Below, in pieces: positions 17,337 to 25,709 of a stretch of 64,000 bases of DNA. The notes beneath the pieces are model-generated. The model was not told where the DNA came from, searched no databases, and saw only the letters and a list, made by a program, of their open reading frames with translations. Source of the stretch: Streptomyces sp. NBC_00525. Its GTDB lineage: Bacteria > Actinomycetota > Actinomycetes > Streptomycetales > Streptomycetaceae. The first letter of the stretch is position 1. Each line of letters opens with the position of its first letter. The stretch spans positions 992,001 to 1,056,000 of the forward strand of contig NZ_CP107834.1 of NCBI RefSeq assembly GCF_036346595.1, given 5' to 3'. Position numbers and translations under genes: made by a program.

Positions 17337-18401
17337 ATGGGCATCGGCAGGCGACGAACGGCGGTTGTCGCCGGGGTGGTGGCCGGGGCGGTGCTGGCGA
17401 CCGGCACCGTGCTGTGGGCGACGGACAGCGGCCCGTTCAGGGAGAGTTACTGCTGGGGCGCGTGGCAGCAGGACAGCGGCGCGTCGTTCCTGGGGGACGG
17501 GGCGCTCGACAAGTCCGGCTCGAAGCGGCGTGCCACCGAGTCCGCCGCGCCCACGGCCGCCCGCCCGCAGGGCACTTGTACGGTCTCGGTCGCCTCCGAG
17601 GTGGCCGACGACGACTCCGACGAGCCGCTGTCCTTCCGGGAGGCGGTGACCCTGGAGTACGGGACGGCGCCCCGCGGGGTGAAGGAGCGCCGGGACTGGC
17701 TGGCCCGGTACTTCCACGGTTCGGCCTCCCCGCTGCCGGACGGGCTCGACGGCCTGGTCGCCGGCGACCGGGGCCTGCTGGTCCTGCCGCGGGCCTGCGA
17801 CGACGACGGCGAGCCGACCGTGGTGACGATCCGCAGCGAGGGCACCGGCGACGGCCATCTCGGCAAGGTGGCCATGCCGTTCACGATCGGCACCCGCACC
17901 GAGGTGCTCGGCCTGCTGCTCGACGCCGCCAACACCGGTATGAAGAAGGCCGGCTGCGCGCCCGCGCGGCCGCTGGGCAGCGATTCCCCGATGGTGACGG
18001 TGGCCGAGGACGAGGAGACGGCCCGGACACCGCTGTGCCGGATTCCGGGGATGACCTTCGACTACGGCGAGGGGATGCGCTACAAGCAGCAGGTGGGCGC
18101 GGTCACCGACCGGCTCCAGACCTGCTCGGTGGTGTGGAAGACGCTGCGGCTGCCCGACGAGCCGTCCGCGCAGTACGTGATGGCGAGCGGCACCCGGCTG
18201 GCGGACCTCTTCCGGGTGCTCCCGGAGGGCGCTGCCGAGGGGCTGGTGCGCCGTGACTGCGGCGGCCGGCCCACGGTGTTCTACGGGCATGTGGAGGCCG
18301 GTCTCCAGGACCGGGGACGCCCCTCCGACCGGCGGGTCTTCGACCGTTTCGTCGAGTCCGCGGGCAAGCGCATCGGTTGTGGAAGCGGTGAGGACGCGTG
18401 A
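17337..18401 (+). CDS. Membrane-anchored extracellular protein, paralogue A
   Basis: A 354-residue protein with a short basic start (MGIGRRRT) and a single hydrophobic helix (about 9-28, VVAGVVAGAVLATGTVLW), then a long extracellular domain with scattered cysteines (SYCWG, GTCTVSV, RACDDD, GCAPARP, LCRIPGM, TCSVVW, RDCGG). No enzyme motif is seen. ATG 17337 follows GGGGG; GTG 17334 is also possible. Its stop overlaps the start of the next gene, which has the same layout and matching cysteine blocks, so the two are tandem duplicates. Function unknown. Confidence 0.75.
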   Translation: MGIGRRRTAVVAGVVAGAVLATGTVLWATDSGPFRESYCWGAWQQDSGASFLGDGALDKSGSKRRATESAAPTAARPQGTCTVSVASEVADDDSDEPLSFREAVTLEYGTAPRGVKERRDWLARYFHGSASPLPDGLDGLVAGDRGLLVLPRACDDDGEPTVVTIRSEGTGDGHLGKVAMPFTIGTRTEVLGLLLDAANTGMKKAGCAPARPLGSDSPMVTVAEDEETARTPLCRIPGMTFDYGEGMRYKQQVGAVTDRLQTCSVVWKTLRLPDEPSAQYVMASGTRLADLFRVLPEGAAEGLVRRDCGGRPTVFYGHVEAGLQDRGRPSDRRVFDRFVESAGKRIGCGSGEDA

Positions 18402-19573
18402 GCGAGGAGACCAGTGGGGCGCAGCCCGGGGAGACGGCCGTGACGGCCCCGGCGCCGCTGCCCGAGGAGCCCCGGCCCCCCTTCGTACGCCGGCTGCTGC
18501 GCAGCCGTACCGCGCGGGCCGTGACCGCCGCCGCGCTGGCCGGGGCGCTGCTCGGCGCCGGCACGGTCGCCTGGCGCACGGACACGCTGCCGCTGACGGG
18601 GTCCTCGCCGTGCTGGGACTCGCTGGGCTCCGGCTCCATGGAGTCGCTGTTCGGGGACCGCGGGACGGTGACGGACGAGCAGGAGCTGCGCACCGACCCG
18701 ATGGGCGACGGCGGGATGTACGGGCAGTGCCGCATCACCTCCTACGAGGGCGAACGGGCCCGCCGCCAGGTCACGGTGAACGTGCGCCGGCTGGACGGGT
18801 TGCGGGGCACGGACGCGCAGGTCTGGCCGCGCGATTTCCTGTCCTCGGGCATGGTGTGGCTGGGTGAGGGGCTGCCCGGCATGACGTCGTCCTCGCGCGC
18901 CTGGATCGCCCTGCCGCAGGAGTGCACGGGGCGCCACGACTTCACCGGGCCCACCGTGGTGGACATCGGGATGGGCCGGGCCGACTTCGAGGTCTCCGCC
19001 GAGCACACCCTGCGGGACCGGGGCGCGCTGACCGATGCGCTGATCGACGTGGCCAACGGGGTCATCGACGCATTCGGCTGCTCCGGCACCTACCGGCTGC
19101 CGCGCGAGCTGCCGGCGCCGGTGAAGTGGCAGGACGCCGACGCCGACGCGTTCTGCGGCATCAAGGGCCTGGCCCTGCCGGCGGCGTACCGCAAGGAGCT
19201 GAAGGAGTCCCGCTCGGGCGGTGCCGGCGGACCGGCGCGGGTCTGCGAGGCGGGGGTCAGCTTCCGGGAGGCGTCGGTGCGGCTGACGACGGTGGTGGAC
19301 CCGGTGCTGGCCGAGATCTACTCCTGGGACGTGCTGCGCTCCGGCACGCCCGTCAAGGGCAGCACCGGCTACGGCCGGATCGGCGGCAACCGGGCCGTGT
19401 ACCGGGCGATCTGCCAGACCGGGCAGGTGATGTTCGTCCTGGAGCAGCTGCGGGCCACGCACGAGCGCGGCCGCTTCACGTTCGCCCGCGACCTGCTGCC
19501 GGCCTACGCGGCGGCGGAGGCGGAGCGGATCGGCTGCGGCCCGCTGAAGGTGACGCTCCCGGCGGAGAGCTGA
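18398..19573 (+). CDS. Membrane-anchored extracellular protein, paralogue B
   Basis: A 391-residue protein built like the preceding one: a cytoplasmic N-terminal tail of about 40 residues, one hydrophobic helix (about 45-65, ARAVTAAALAGALLGAGTVAW), then an extracellular domain with cysteines in similar places (SSPCWDS, GQCRITSY, LPQECTG, GCSGTYR, FCGIKGLALP, RVCEAGV, ICQTGQ, RIGCG). GTG 18398 overlaps the upstream TGA, so it is translationally coupled. The longer N-terminal tail distinguishes it from paralogue A. No function can be assigned. Confidence 0.75.
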   Translation: MSEETSGAQPGETAVTAPAPLPEEPRPPFVRRLLRSRTARAVTAAALAGALLGAGTVAWRTDTLPLTGSSPCWDSLGSGSMESLFGDRGTVTDEQELRTDPMGDGGMYGQCRITSYEGERARRQVTVNVRRLDGLRGTDAQVWPRDFLSSGMVWLGEGLPGMTSSSRAWIALPQECTGRHDFTGPTVVDIGMGRADFEVSAEHTLRDRGALTDALIDVANGVIDAFGCSGTYRLPRELPAPVKWQDADADAFCGIKGLALPAAYRKELKESRSGGAGGPARVCEAGVSFREASVRLTTVVDPVLAEIYSWDVLRSGTPVKGSTGYGRIGGNRAVYRAICQTGQVMFVLEQLRATHERGRFTFARDLLPAYAAAEAERIGCGPLKVTLPAES

Positions 19574-19655
19574 GCCGGGCCCGTCCCGCGCGCCGTGAAA
19601 GGATGCCCGGCACCATGATGACGAACTGCGTGCCGGTGACCACCGGGGGTCGGCG

Positions 19656-20591
19656 GTGAGGGGCCGGGCGAAGCCGCCGCCCTCGCCGCTCCCCCAGCGT
19701 GACGGCGTGGACCCGGTCCGGGTGCGGCTGCCGGCCGATCCGGGCGGCCGGTGGGCGACGGTCCGGGACCATCTGCTGGACCGGTTCTCCGGTGCGATCG
19801 GGGCCGACCGGGTGGAGGCGCTGCTCGCCGGGGGCCGGTTCGTCTCGACGGCGGGCCCGGTCTCCGGCGACGAGCCGTACACGGCGGGCCGCCACCTCTG
19901 GTTCCACCGGGACTTCGCGCCGGAGCAGCCGGTGCCGTTCCCGGTCGGGGTGGTGTACCGGGACGAGCATCTGGTCGTCGCGGACAAGCCGCACTTCCTG
20001 GCGACGATGCCGCGGGGCCGGCACATCACCGAGACGGCGGTGGCCCGGCTCCGGCGCGACCTGGGGCTGCCGCTGCTCCAGCCCGCGCACCGGCTGGACC
20101 GGCTGACGGCCGGGCTGGTGCTGTTCGTGGTGCGGCCGGCGGAGCGCGGCGCGTACCAGACGCTGTTCCGGGACCGGCTGGTGCGCAAGGAGTACGAGGC
20201 GGTGGCCCCGTACGATCCGGGTCTGGTGCTGCCGCGTACGGTGCGCAGCCGCATCGTGAAGGAGCGCGGGGTGCTCGCGGCGCGCGAGGAGCCGGGCGAG
20301 CCGAACAGCGAGAGCCGGATCGAGCTGCTGGAGCACCGGGACGGGTTCGGCCGCTACCGGCTGCTGCCCGCCACGGGACGCACGCATCAGCTGCGGGTGC
20401 ACATGAACAGCCTGGGCCTGCCGCTGGTCGACGACCCGGTCTACCCGGTGACCGCGCCGGACCCGGCGCCCGGTGACTTCTCGCGTCCGCTGCAACTGCT
20501 GGCCCGCGTCCTGGAGTTCACCGATCCGGTCACGGGAGAGCCGCGCCGCTTCGAGAGCGGGCTGCGGCTCTCCGCGTGGCCGGATCGGTAG
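19656..20591 (+). CDS. RluA-family pseudouridine synthase
   Basis: A 311-residue RNA-modifying enzyme that isomerises uridine to pseudouridine. The catalytic aspartate lies in PAHRLDRLTAGLVLF, and VVYRDEHLVVADKPHFL, RKEYEAV and the GRTHQLRVHMNSLGLPLVDDPVY segment are the conserved RluA motifs. There is a slightly extended N-terminus before the fold but no clear S4 domain. GTG 19656 is the first plausible start, after the GGGGGT stretch. rRNA or tRNA target is not deducible. It is followed by a convergent metallo-hydrolase gene only six bases away. Confidence 0.88.
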   Translation: MRGRAKPPPSPLPQRDGVDPVRVRLPADPGGRWATVRDHLLDRFSGAIGADRVEALLAGGRFVSTAGPVSGDEPYTAGRHLWFHRDFAPEQPVPFPVGVVYRDEHLVVADKPHFLATMPRGRHITETAVARLRRDLGLPLLQPAHRLDRLTAGLVLFVVRPAERGAYQTLFRDRLVRKEYEAVAPYDPGLVLPRTVRSRIVKERGVLAAREEPGEPNSESRIELLEHRDGFGRYRLLPATGRTHQLRVHMNSLGLPLVDDPVYPVTAPDPAPGDFSRPLQLLARVLEFTDPVTGEPRRFESGLRLSAWPDR

Positions 20592-20596
20592 AACCG

Positions 20597-21226
20597 TCAG
20601 TGGCCGCGGGCGATCCACTCGTCCAGGTGCGGGGCCTCCGCGCCGATGGTGGTGGAGTCGCCGTGCCCGGTGCGTACCTCGGTGGCCGGGTCCAGGGTGA
20701 GCAGCCGCTCCCTGATGGACTCGACGATCACCGGGAAGGACGAGAAGGACCGGCCGGTGGCGCCGGGGCCGCCCTGGAAGAGGGTGTCCCCGGTGAAGAC
20801 GGTGGCCAGTGCGGGGGCGTAGAGGCAGACCGCGCCGGGGGCGTGTCCCGGAGTGTGCAGCACGGTGAGCGTGGTGCCCGCGACGGTGATCTCCTGGCCG
20901 TCGGTCAGCTCGCCGTCGGGTGCCCGGTCCGGGTGGGTCCGCTGCCACAGCGGCAGGTCGTCCGGGTGGAGCAGGATCGGCGCGCCGGTGGCGTCGGCGA
21001 GGGCCGGGGCGGCGTCGATGTGGTCGTTGTGCGCGTGGGTGCAGATGATCGCGCGCAGCGTACGGCCGCCGAGGGCGTCCCGGATGGCGGTGGCGTCGTG
21101 GGCGGCGTCGATGACGACGGCCTCGGTGTCGTCGCCGACGATCCAGACGTTGTTGTCGACGTCCCACTCGCCGCCGTCGAGGGCGAAGGTGCCGGAGGTG
21201 ACGAGGTGGTCGATGCGGGCGGTCAT
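20597..21226 (-). CDS. MBL-fold metallo-hydrolase, partner of the mycothiol formaldehyde dehydrogenase
   Basis: A 209-residue metallo-beta-lactamase-fold hydrolase. The zinc motif THAHNDHID near residues 62-70, HTPGHAPGAV, FTGDTLF and the final TGHGDSTT give the complete set of ligands. Its ATG shares one base with the stop of the dehydrogenase gene (TGATG), so they are one operon. In mycothiol-making bacteria this pairing suggests that it hydrolyses S-formylmycothiol, or a related thioester, after formaldehyde oxidation. That role is inferred from the context. Confidence 0.85.
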   Translation of the reverse strand: MTARIDHLVTSGTFALDGGEWDVDNNVWIVGDDTEAVVIDAAHDATAIRDALGGRTLRAIICTHAHNDHIDAAPALADATGAPILLHPDDLPLWQRTHPDRAPDGELTDGQEITVAGTTLTVLHTPGHAPGAVCLYAPALATVFTGDTLFQGGPGATGRSFSSFPVIVESIRERLLTLDPATEVRTGHGDSTTIGAEAPHLDEWIARGH

Positions 21227-22311
21227 CAGAAGACCACCACCGAGCGCAGCACGTCGCCGTCGTGCATCCGGCCGAACGCCTGCTCGATGTCGCCGAGGCC
21301 GATGGTCTCGGTGACGAACGCTTCGAGGTCGAGCCGGCCCTGCTGGTGGAGGTCGACCAGCATCGGGAAGTCGCGGGAGGGCAGGCAGTCCCCGTACCAG
21401 GAGGACTTGAGGGAGCCGCCGCGGCCGAAGACGTCGAGCAGCGGGAGTTCCAGCCGCATCTCGGGGGTGGGTACGCCGACGAGGACGACGGTGCCGGCGA
21501 GGTCGCGGGCGTAGAACGCCTGCTTGTACGTCTCCGGGTGGCCGACCGCCTCGATGACGACGTCGGCGCCGTTGCCGCCGGTGAGTGCGCGGATGGCCTC
21601 GACGGGGTCGGTGGAGCGGGAGTTGACGGTGTGGGTGGCGCCCATCGTCTTCGCGGTCGCGAGCTTGCGGTCGTCGATGTCGACGGCGATGATCCGGGCC
21701 GCGCCGGCCAGCCGGGCGCCCGCGATCGCGGCGTCGCCGACGCCGCCGCAGCCGATGACGGCGACGGAGTCGCCCCGGCCGACCTGGCCGGTGTTGATGG
21801 CGGCGCCGATGCCGGCCATGACGCCGCAGCCGAGGAGTCCGGCGACGGCCGGGGAGACCGCGGGGTCCACCTTGGTGCACTGGCCGGCGGCGACGAGGGT
21901 CTTCTCGGCGAAGGCGCCGATGCCCAGGGCCGGGGACAGCTCGGTGCCGTCGAGGAGGGTCATCTTCTGCCGGGCGTTGTGCGTGTCGAAGCAGTACCAC
22001 GGGCGTCCGCGCAGACAGGCGCGGCACTGGCCGCACACCGCGCGCCAGTTGAGGATCACGAAGTCGCCCGGCGCGACCTCCGTGACGCCCTCGCCGACCG
22101 ATTCCACGACGCCCGCGGCCTCGTGGCCGAGGAGGAAGGGGAACTCGTCGTTGATGCCGCCCTGCTTGTAGTGCAGGTCGGTGTGGCAGACACCGCACGC
22201 CTGGACCTCGACCACGGCCTCACCGGGGCCGGGGTCCGGAATGACGATCGTCTCGACGCGCACCGGCTCGTTCTTCCCCGGTGCGATGACCCCTTGTACG
22301 TGCTGCGGCAT
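21226..22311 (-). CDS. mscR: S-(hydroxymethyl)mycothiol dehydrogenase
   Basis: A 361-residue zinc-dependent medium-chain dehydrogenase that oxidises the mycothiol-formaldehyde adduct and may also reduce S-nitrosomycothiol. Catalytic-zinc residues lie in [11 protein letters not shown] and [16 protein letters not shown]; the structural-zinc cysteines lie in [15 protein letters not shown]; the Rossmann motif is [12 protein letters not shown]. Length and the [11 protein letters not shown] segment match the actinobacterial mycothiol enzyme. It leads an operon with the MBL hydrolase. Together they detoxify formaldehyde. Confidence 0.88.
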   Translation of the reverse strand: MPQHVQGVIAPGKNEPVRVETIVIPDPGPGEAVVEVQACGVCHTDLHYKQGGINDEFPFLLGHEAAGVVESVGEGVTEVAPGDFVILNWRAVCGQCRACLRGRPWYCFDTHNARQKMTLLDGTELSPALGIGAFAEKTLVAAGQCTKVDPAVSPAVAGLLGCGVMAGIGAAINTGQVGRGDSVAVIGCGGVGDAAIAGARLAGAARIIAVDIDDRKLATAKTMGATHTVNSRSTDPVEAIRALTGGNGADVVIEAVGHPETYKQAFYARDLAGTVVLVGVPTPEMRLELPLLDVFGRGGSLKSSWYGDCLPSRDFPMLVDLHQQGRLDLEAFVTETIGLGDIEQAFGRMHDGDVLRSVVVF

Positions 22312-22413
22312 GTCCTGTGGACTCCCTTTCCCGACTCTTCGCTGAGACCGGTGCTCCCGGCTTTCCGGGATCGATCACGGGCCACGGTACGCGGTGCGCG
22401 GCGGCGGGCGGGC

Positions 22414-23115
22414 TCAGGGCGCGAGGACGTCCAGTTCGTGGAGGGCGCCGGCGGTGATCTCCTTCGTCAGCCGCTCGGCGGCGGCCGGGTCCCCGGCGCG
22501 TACCGCCTCGGCGAGCCGGACGTGCAGGGTGACGGCCGCCGGATCGGGGTCCTCGAACATCACCTGGTGGTGCGTACGGCCCGCCAGGACCTCGGCGACC
22601 ACGTCGCCCAGGCGCGCGAACATCTCGTTGCCGGAGGCGTTCAGGACGATGCGGTGGAAGGCGACGTCGTGTTCGAGGTAGCCCTCCAGCTGCCCGCCGC
22701 GCGAGGTGGCGACCATGCCGAGGGCGCGGGCGGTCAGCTCGGCGCACTGCTCGGGGGTGGCGTGGCGGGCGGCGAGCGAGGCGGCGACGGGTTCGACCGC
22801 GGAGCGCAGCACGGTCAGCGAGCGCAGCTGGCGGGGGCGGTCGGCGCCGGCCAGCCGCCACCGGATGACCTGGGGGTCGTACACGTTCCACGCCTCGGCC
22901 GGGCGCACGGTCACGCCGACCCGGCGGCGCGACTCGACCAGGTGCATGGACTCCAGCACCCGGATCACCTCGCGGACCACGGTGCGCGAGACGTCGAAGC
23001 GGCGGGCCAGCTCGTCGGTGCGCAGCACCTGGCCGGGCGGATGCTCCCCGGCGGCGATCTCCAGGCCCAGGGCGTCCAGGACATGCGTGTGGAGTCCCTG
23101 GGCAGGTGTGGTCAT
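22414..23115 (-). CDS. gntR: FadR-type GntR regulator of the gluconate operon
   Basis: A 233-residue repressor-type regulator. The N-terminal winged helix (about 10-72) contains DELARRFDVSRTVVREVIRVL; the C-terminal FCD ligand domain has the AVEPVAASLAA helix and the metal-site histidines in LEHDVAFHRIV. ATG 23115 is chosen since homology begins at MTTPAQGLHTHVLDALGLEI. It is divergent from the gluconokinase-permease pair, and GTACGAC/GTCGTAC repeats lie between them, so it most likely represses the gluconate genes and responds to gluconate or a phosphorylated product. Confidence 0.85.
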   Translation of the reverse strand: MTTPAQGLHTHVLDALGLEIAAGEHPPGQVLRTDELARRFDVSRTVVREVIRVLESMHLVESRRRVGVTVRPAEAWNVYDPQVIRWRLAGADRPRQLRSLTVLRSAVEPVAASLAARHATPEQCAELTARALGMVATSRGGQLEGYLEHDVAFHRIVLNASGNEMFARLGDVVAEVLAGRTHHQVMFEDPDPAAVTLHVRLAEAVRAGDPAAAERLTKEITAGALHELDVLAP

Positions 23116-23151
23116 GGCCCCAGGGTACGGGGCGGCCCCCGGAGCCATTAA

Positions 23152-23190
23152 GTACGACGTTTACATCACAGCCTCTTGAATAAGTCGTAC
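23152..23190. promoter_or_regulatory. Candidate GntR operator pair
   Basis: GTACGAC (23152-23158) and its reverse complement GTCGTAC (23184-23190) lie 25 bases apart in the gap between the divergent gntR and gluconokinase starts. Flanking bases are AT-rich compared with the neighbourhood, as in a promoter. Confidence 0.55.
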
Positions 23191-23257
23191 GTATAGGTTT
23201 CAGTAGCGCGACGGACCGACGTCGAGGACGACGTCGAAGAGACAGCGAGGCACCGCT

Positions 23258-23767
23258 ATGAGCACCCCCCACGTCGTCGTGGTGATGGGCGTGGCAGGGA
23301 CCGGCAAGACCACGATCGGCCCCCTGCTCGCCGCCGCCCTGGGCGTTCCGTACGCCGAGGGCGACGACTTCCATCCCCCCGCGAACATCGCCAAGATGTC
23401 GGCCGGCACCCCGCTGGACGACGCGGACCGGTGGCCCTGGCTCGACGCGATCGGGCAGTGGGCGCACGGGAGGGCGGGGCTCGGCGGGGTGGTCAGCAGT
23501 TCGGCCCTCAAGCGGGCCTACCGCGACCGGCTGCGCCGCGAGGCGCCCGGCGCCGTCTTTCTGCATCTGACCGGTGACCGGCCCCTGATCGAGGAGCGCA
23601 TGGCGGGCCGCAAGGGCCACTTCATGCCGGCCGCCCTGCTCGACTCGCAGTTCGCCACCCTCCAGCCGCTGGAGGACGACGAGGCCGGCGTCGCCGTGGA
23701 CGTCGCCGGCACCCCCGAGGAAATCACCGAGCGAGCCGTCGCCGCGCTGCGCCGGCTCGACAGCTAA
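23258..23767 (+). CDS. gntK: Gluconokinase
   Basis: A 169-residue kinase that phosphorylates gluconate to 6-phosphogluconate, feeding the pentose phosphate pathway. The Walker A loop MGVAGTGKTT is at residues 10-19, EGDDFHPPANIAKMSAGTPL is the substrate-binding signature of the GntK family, and VVSSSALKRAYRDRLR and RKGHFMPAALLDSQFATLQPL complete it. Length is typical. The permease starts 11 bases after its stop, so the two form an operon under the divergent GntR. Confidence 0.95.
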   Translation: MSTPHVVVVMGVAGTGKTTIGPLLAAALGVPYAEGDDFHPPANIAKMSAGTPLDDADRWPWLDAIGQWAHGRAGLGGVVSSSALKRAYRDRLRREAPGAVFLHLTGDRPLIEERMAGRKGHFMPAALLDSQFATLQPLEDDEAGVAVDVAGTPEEITERAVAALRRLDS

Positions 23768-23777
23768 GGATCACACC

Positions 23778-25175
23778 GTGACCAGTCTCAGCGTCGAGAC
23801 GCTGGCAGCGGACGCCGTCGAACCGATCACGTCGGCCGGCAACGCGCAGTTGGGCATCGCCGTCCTGGCGGGCATCGCCGTCATCGTCCTGCTCATCACC
23901 AAGCTCAGAATGCACGCGTTCCTCGCGCTGACCATCGGCTCGCTGGCGCTCGGCTCCTTCGCCGGTGCCGCGCCGGCGAAGACGATAGCGAGCTTCACCG
24001 CGGGCCTCGGCTCGACCGTCGCGGGCGTCGGCGTCCTGATCGCGCTCGGCGCGATCCTGGGCAAGCTGCTCGCCGACTCCGGTGGCGCCGACCAGATCGT
24101 GGACACCATCCTGGCGCGCACGGGCAAGCGGGCCATGCCGTGGGCGATGGTCCTCATCGCCTCGGTCATCGGCCTGCCGCTGTTCTTCGAGGTCGGGATC
24201 GTCCTGCTGATCCCGGTGGTGCTGCTCGTCGCCAAGCGCGGCAACTACTCCCTGATGCGCATCGGCATCCCGGCCCTGGCCGGCCTGTCCGTGATGCACG
24301 GCCTGATCCCGCCGCACCCCGGACCGCTCGTCGCGATCGACGCGCTCGACGCGAACCTCGGCGTCACGCTGGCGCTCGGCGTGGTCGTCGCGATCCCGAC
24401 GGTGATCATCGCCGGTCCGGTCTTCTCCCGCTACGCCGCCCGCTGGGTGGACATCCAGGCGCCCGAGAAGATGATCCCGCAGCGGCCCTCCGAGGAGCTG
24501 GAGCGCCGTCCCGGCTTCGGCGCCACCCTGGCCACGATCCTGCTGCCGGTCGTGCTGATGCTGGTCAAGGCGTTCGTGGACATCGTGGTGGACGATCCGG
24601 AGCAGGGGCTCCAGAAGGTCACCGATGTGATCGGCTCGCCGCTGATCGCGCTGCTCGCGGCCGTGCTCGTGGGCATGGTCACGCTGGGCCGGGCGGCCGG
24701 CTTCACCCGGGCGCGGCTCTCCACCACCGTGGAGAAGTCCCTCGCCCCGATCGCCGGGGTGCTGCTCATCGTGGGCGCGGGCGGCGGCTTCAAGCAGACG
24801 CTGATCGACGCCGGCGTGGGGCAGATGATCCTGGACTTCTCCGAGGACTGGTCGATCCCGGCGCTGCTGCTCGGCTGGCTGATCGCCGTGGCGATCCGGC
24901 TCGCGACCGGTTCGGCGACCGTGGCGACGATCTCGGCGGCCGGGCTGGTCGCCCCGCTGGCGGCCGACATGTCCACCGCGCACGCGGCCCTGCTGGTGCT
25001 CGCGGTGGGCGCGGGCTCGCTCTTCTTCAGCCATGTCAACGACGCCGGGTTCTGGCTGGTGAAGGAGTACTTCGGCATGGACGTCGGCCAGACCGTGAAG
25101 ACGTGGTCGGTGATGGAGACCATCATCTCGGTGGCCTCGCTGCTGTTCATCCTGCTGCTGTCCCTGGTGCTGTAG
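23778..25175 (+). CDS. gntP: Gluconate permease (GntP family)
   Basis: A 465-residue membrane transporter with about 12 hydrophobic segments; the GLPLFFEVGIVLLIPVV and GLSVMHGLIPPHPGPLVAI segments are hallmarks of the GntP family of gluconate:H+ symporters. The C-terminal half has RLATGSATVATISAAG and LFFSHVNDAGFWLVKEYFG, which are equally characteristic. GTG 23778 is the start. It is coupled to the kinase upstream, so gluconate is taken up and phosphorylated by one operon. Confidence 0.94.
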   Translation: MTSLSVETLAADAVEPITSAGNAQLGIAVLAGIAVIVLLITKLRMHAFLALTIGSLALGSFAGAAPAKTIASFTAGLGSTVAGVGVLIALGAILGKLLADSGGADQIVDTILARTGKRAMPWAMVLIASVIGLPLFFEVGIVLLIPVVLLVAKRGNYSLMRIGIPALAGLSVMHGLIPPHPGPLVAIDALDANLGVTLALGVVVAIPTVIIAGPVFSRYAARWVDIQAPEKMIPQRPSEELERRPGFGATLATILLPVVLMLVKAFVDIVVDDPEQGLQKVTDVIGSPLIALLAAVLVGMVTLGRAAGFTRARLSTTVEKSLAPIAGVLLIVGAGGGFKQTLIDAGVGQMILDFSEDWSIPALLLGWLIAVAIRLATGSATVATISAAGLVAPLAADMSTAHAALLVLAVGAGSLFFSHVNDAGFWLVKEYFGMDVGQTVKTWSVMETIISVASLLFILLLSLVL

Positions 25176-25201
25176 CGCCCCGGCACCCGGCCTGCCCAGT
25201 C

Positions 25202-25234
25202 CCCGGCCCGCCCGGACCCCCGGTGCGGGCCGGG
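25202..25234 (+). terminator. Terminator after the gluconate operon
   Basis: CCCGGCCCGC (25202-25211) pairs with GCGGGCCGGG (25225-25234) over a 13-base loop, 27 bases past the gntP stop. Confidence 0.6.
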
Positions 25235-25253
25235 CGGGTGCCAGACTGGCGCC

Positions 25254-25697
25254 ATGCCGAACCGCGAAGCGCTGAAGCCCTTTCTGCTCGCCTTCCCCGG
25301 TCCGCTGCGCGACCAGCTGGTCGCCGCGGTCCTGGAGGGGCGCAAGGTCTCGACCTCGGGACTGCTCGTGGAGTACGAGATCGAGGACGAGGAACTGCCC
25401 CCGGTCGGTGAGCGCTCCGCCCTCATCGACTCGGACGGCCGCGAGATCGCCGTCGTCGAGGTCACCGGGGTGCGGGTGCTCCGCCTCGCCGACGTGGATC
25501 TGCGGCACGCCCTGGACGAGGGCGAGGGGTACGCCTCGGTCGCCGAGTGGCGGACGGCCCACGAACGGTTCTGGCACAGCGCGGAGATGCGCGAGGCGCT
25601 CGGCGACCCGGAGTTCACCGTCGGCGACGACACCATGATCGTGGCCGAGCGGTTCCGGGTCGTCGAGCGCCTCGACGGGCACCCGGCGCGCGACTGA
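25254..25697 (+). CDS. ASCH-domain protein
   Basis: A 147-residue soluble protein. The segment LVAAVLEGRKVSTSGLLVEYE with later GREIAVVEVTGVRVLRLADVD and EGYASVAEWRTAHERFW matches the ASCH domain, a beta-barrel related to PUA domains and thought to bind RNA or modified nucleotides. One domain fills the whole protein. It follows the gluconate terminator, so it is likely transcribed alone. The precise substrate is not known. Confidence 0.8.
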   Translation: MPNREALKPFLLAFPGPLRDQLVAAVLEGRKVSTSGLLVEYEIEDEELPPVGERSALIDSDGREIAVVEVTGVRVLRLADVDLRHALDEGEGYASVAEWRTAHERFWHSAEMREALGDPEFTVGDDTMIVAERFRVVERLDGHPARD

Positions 25698-25709
25698 GCG
25701 GGCCCGGTC

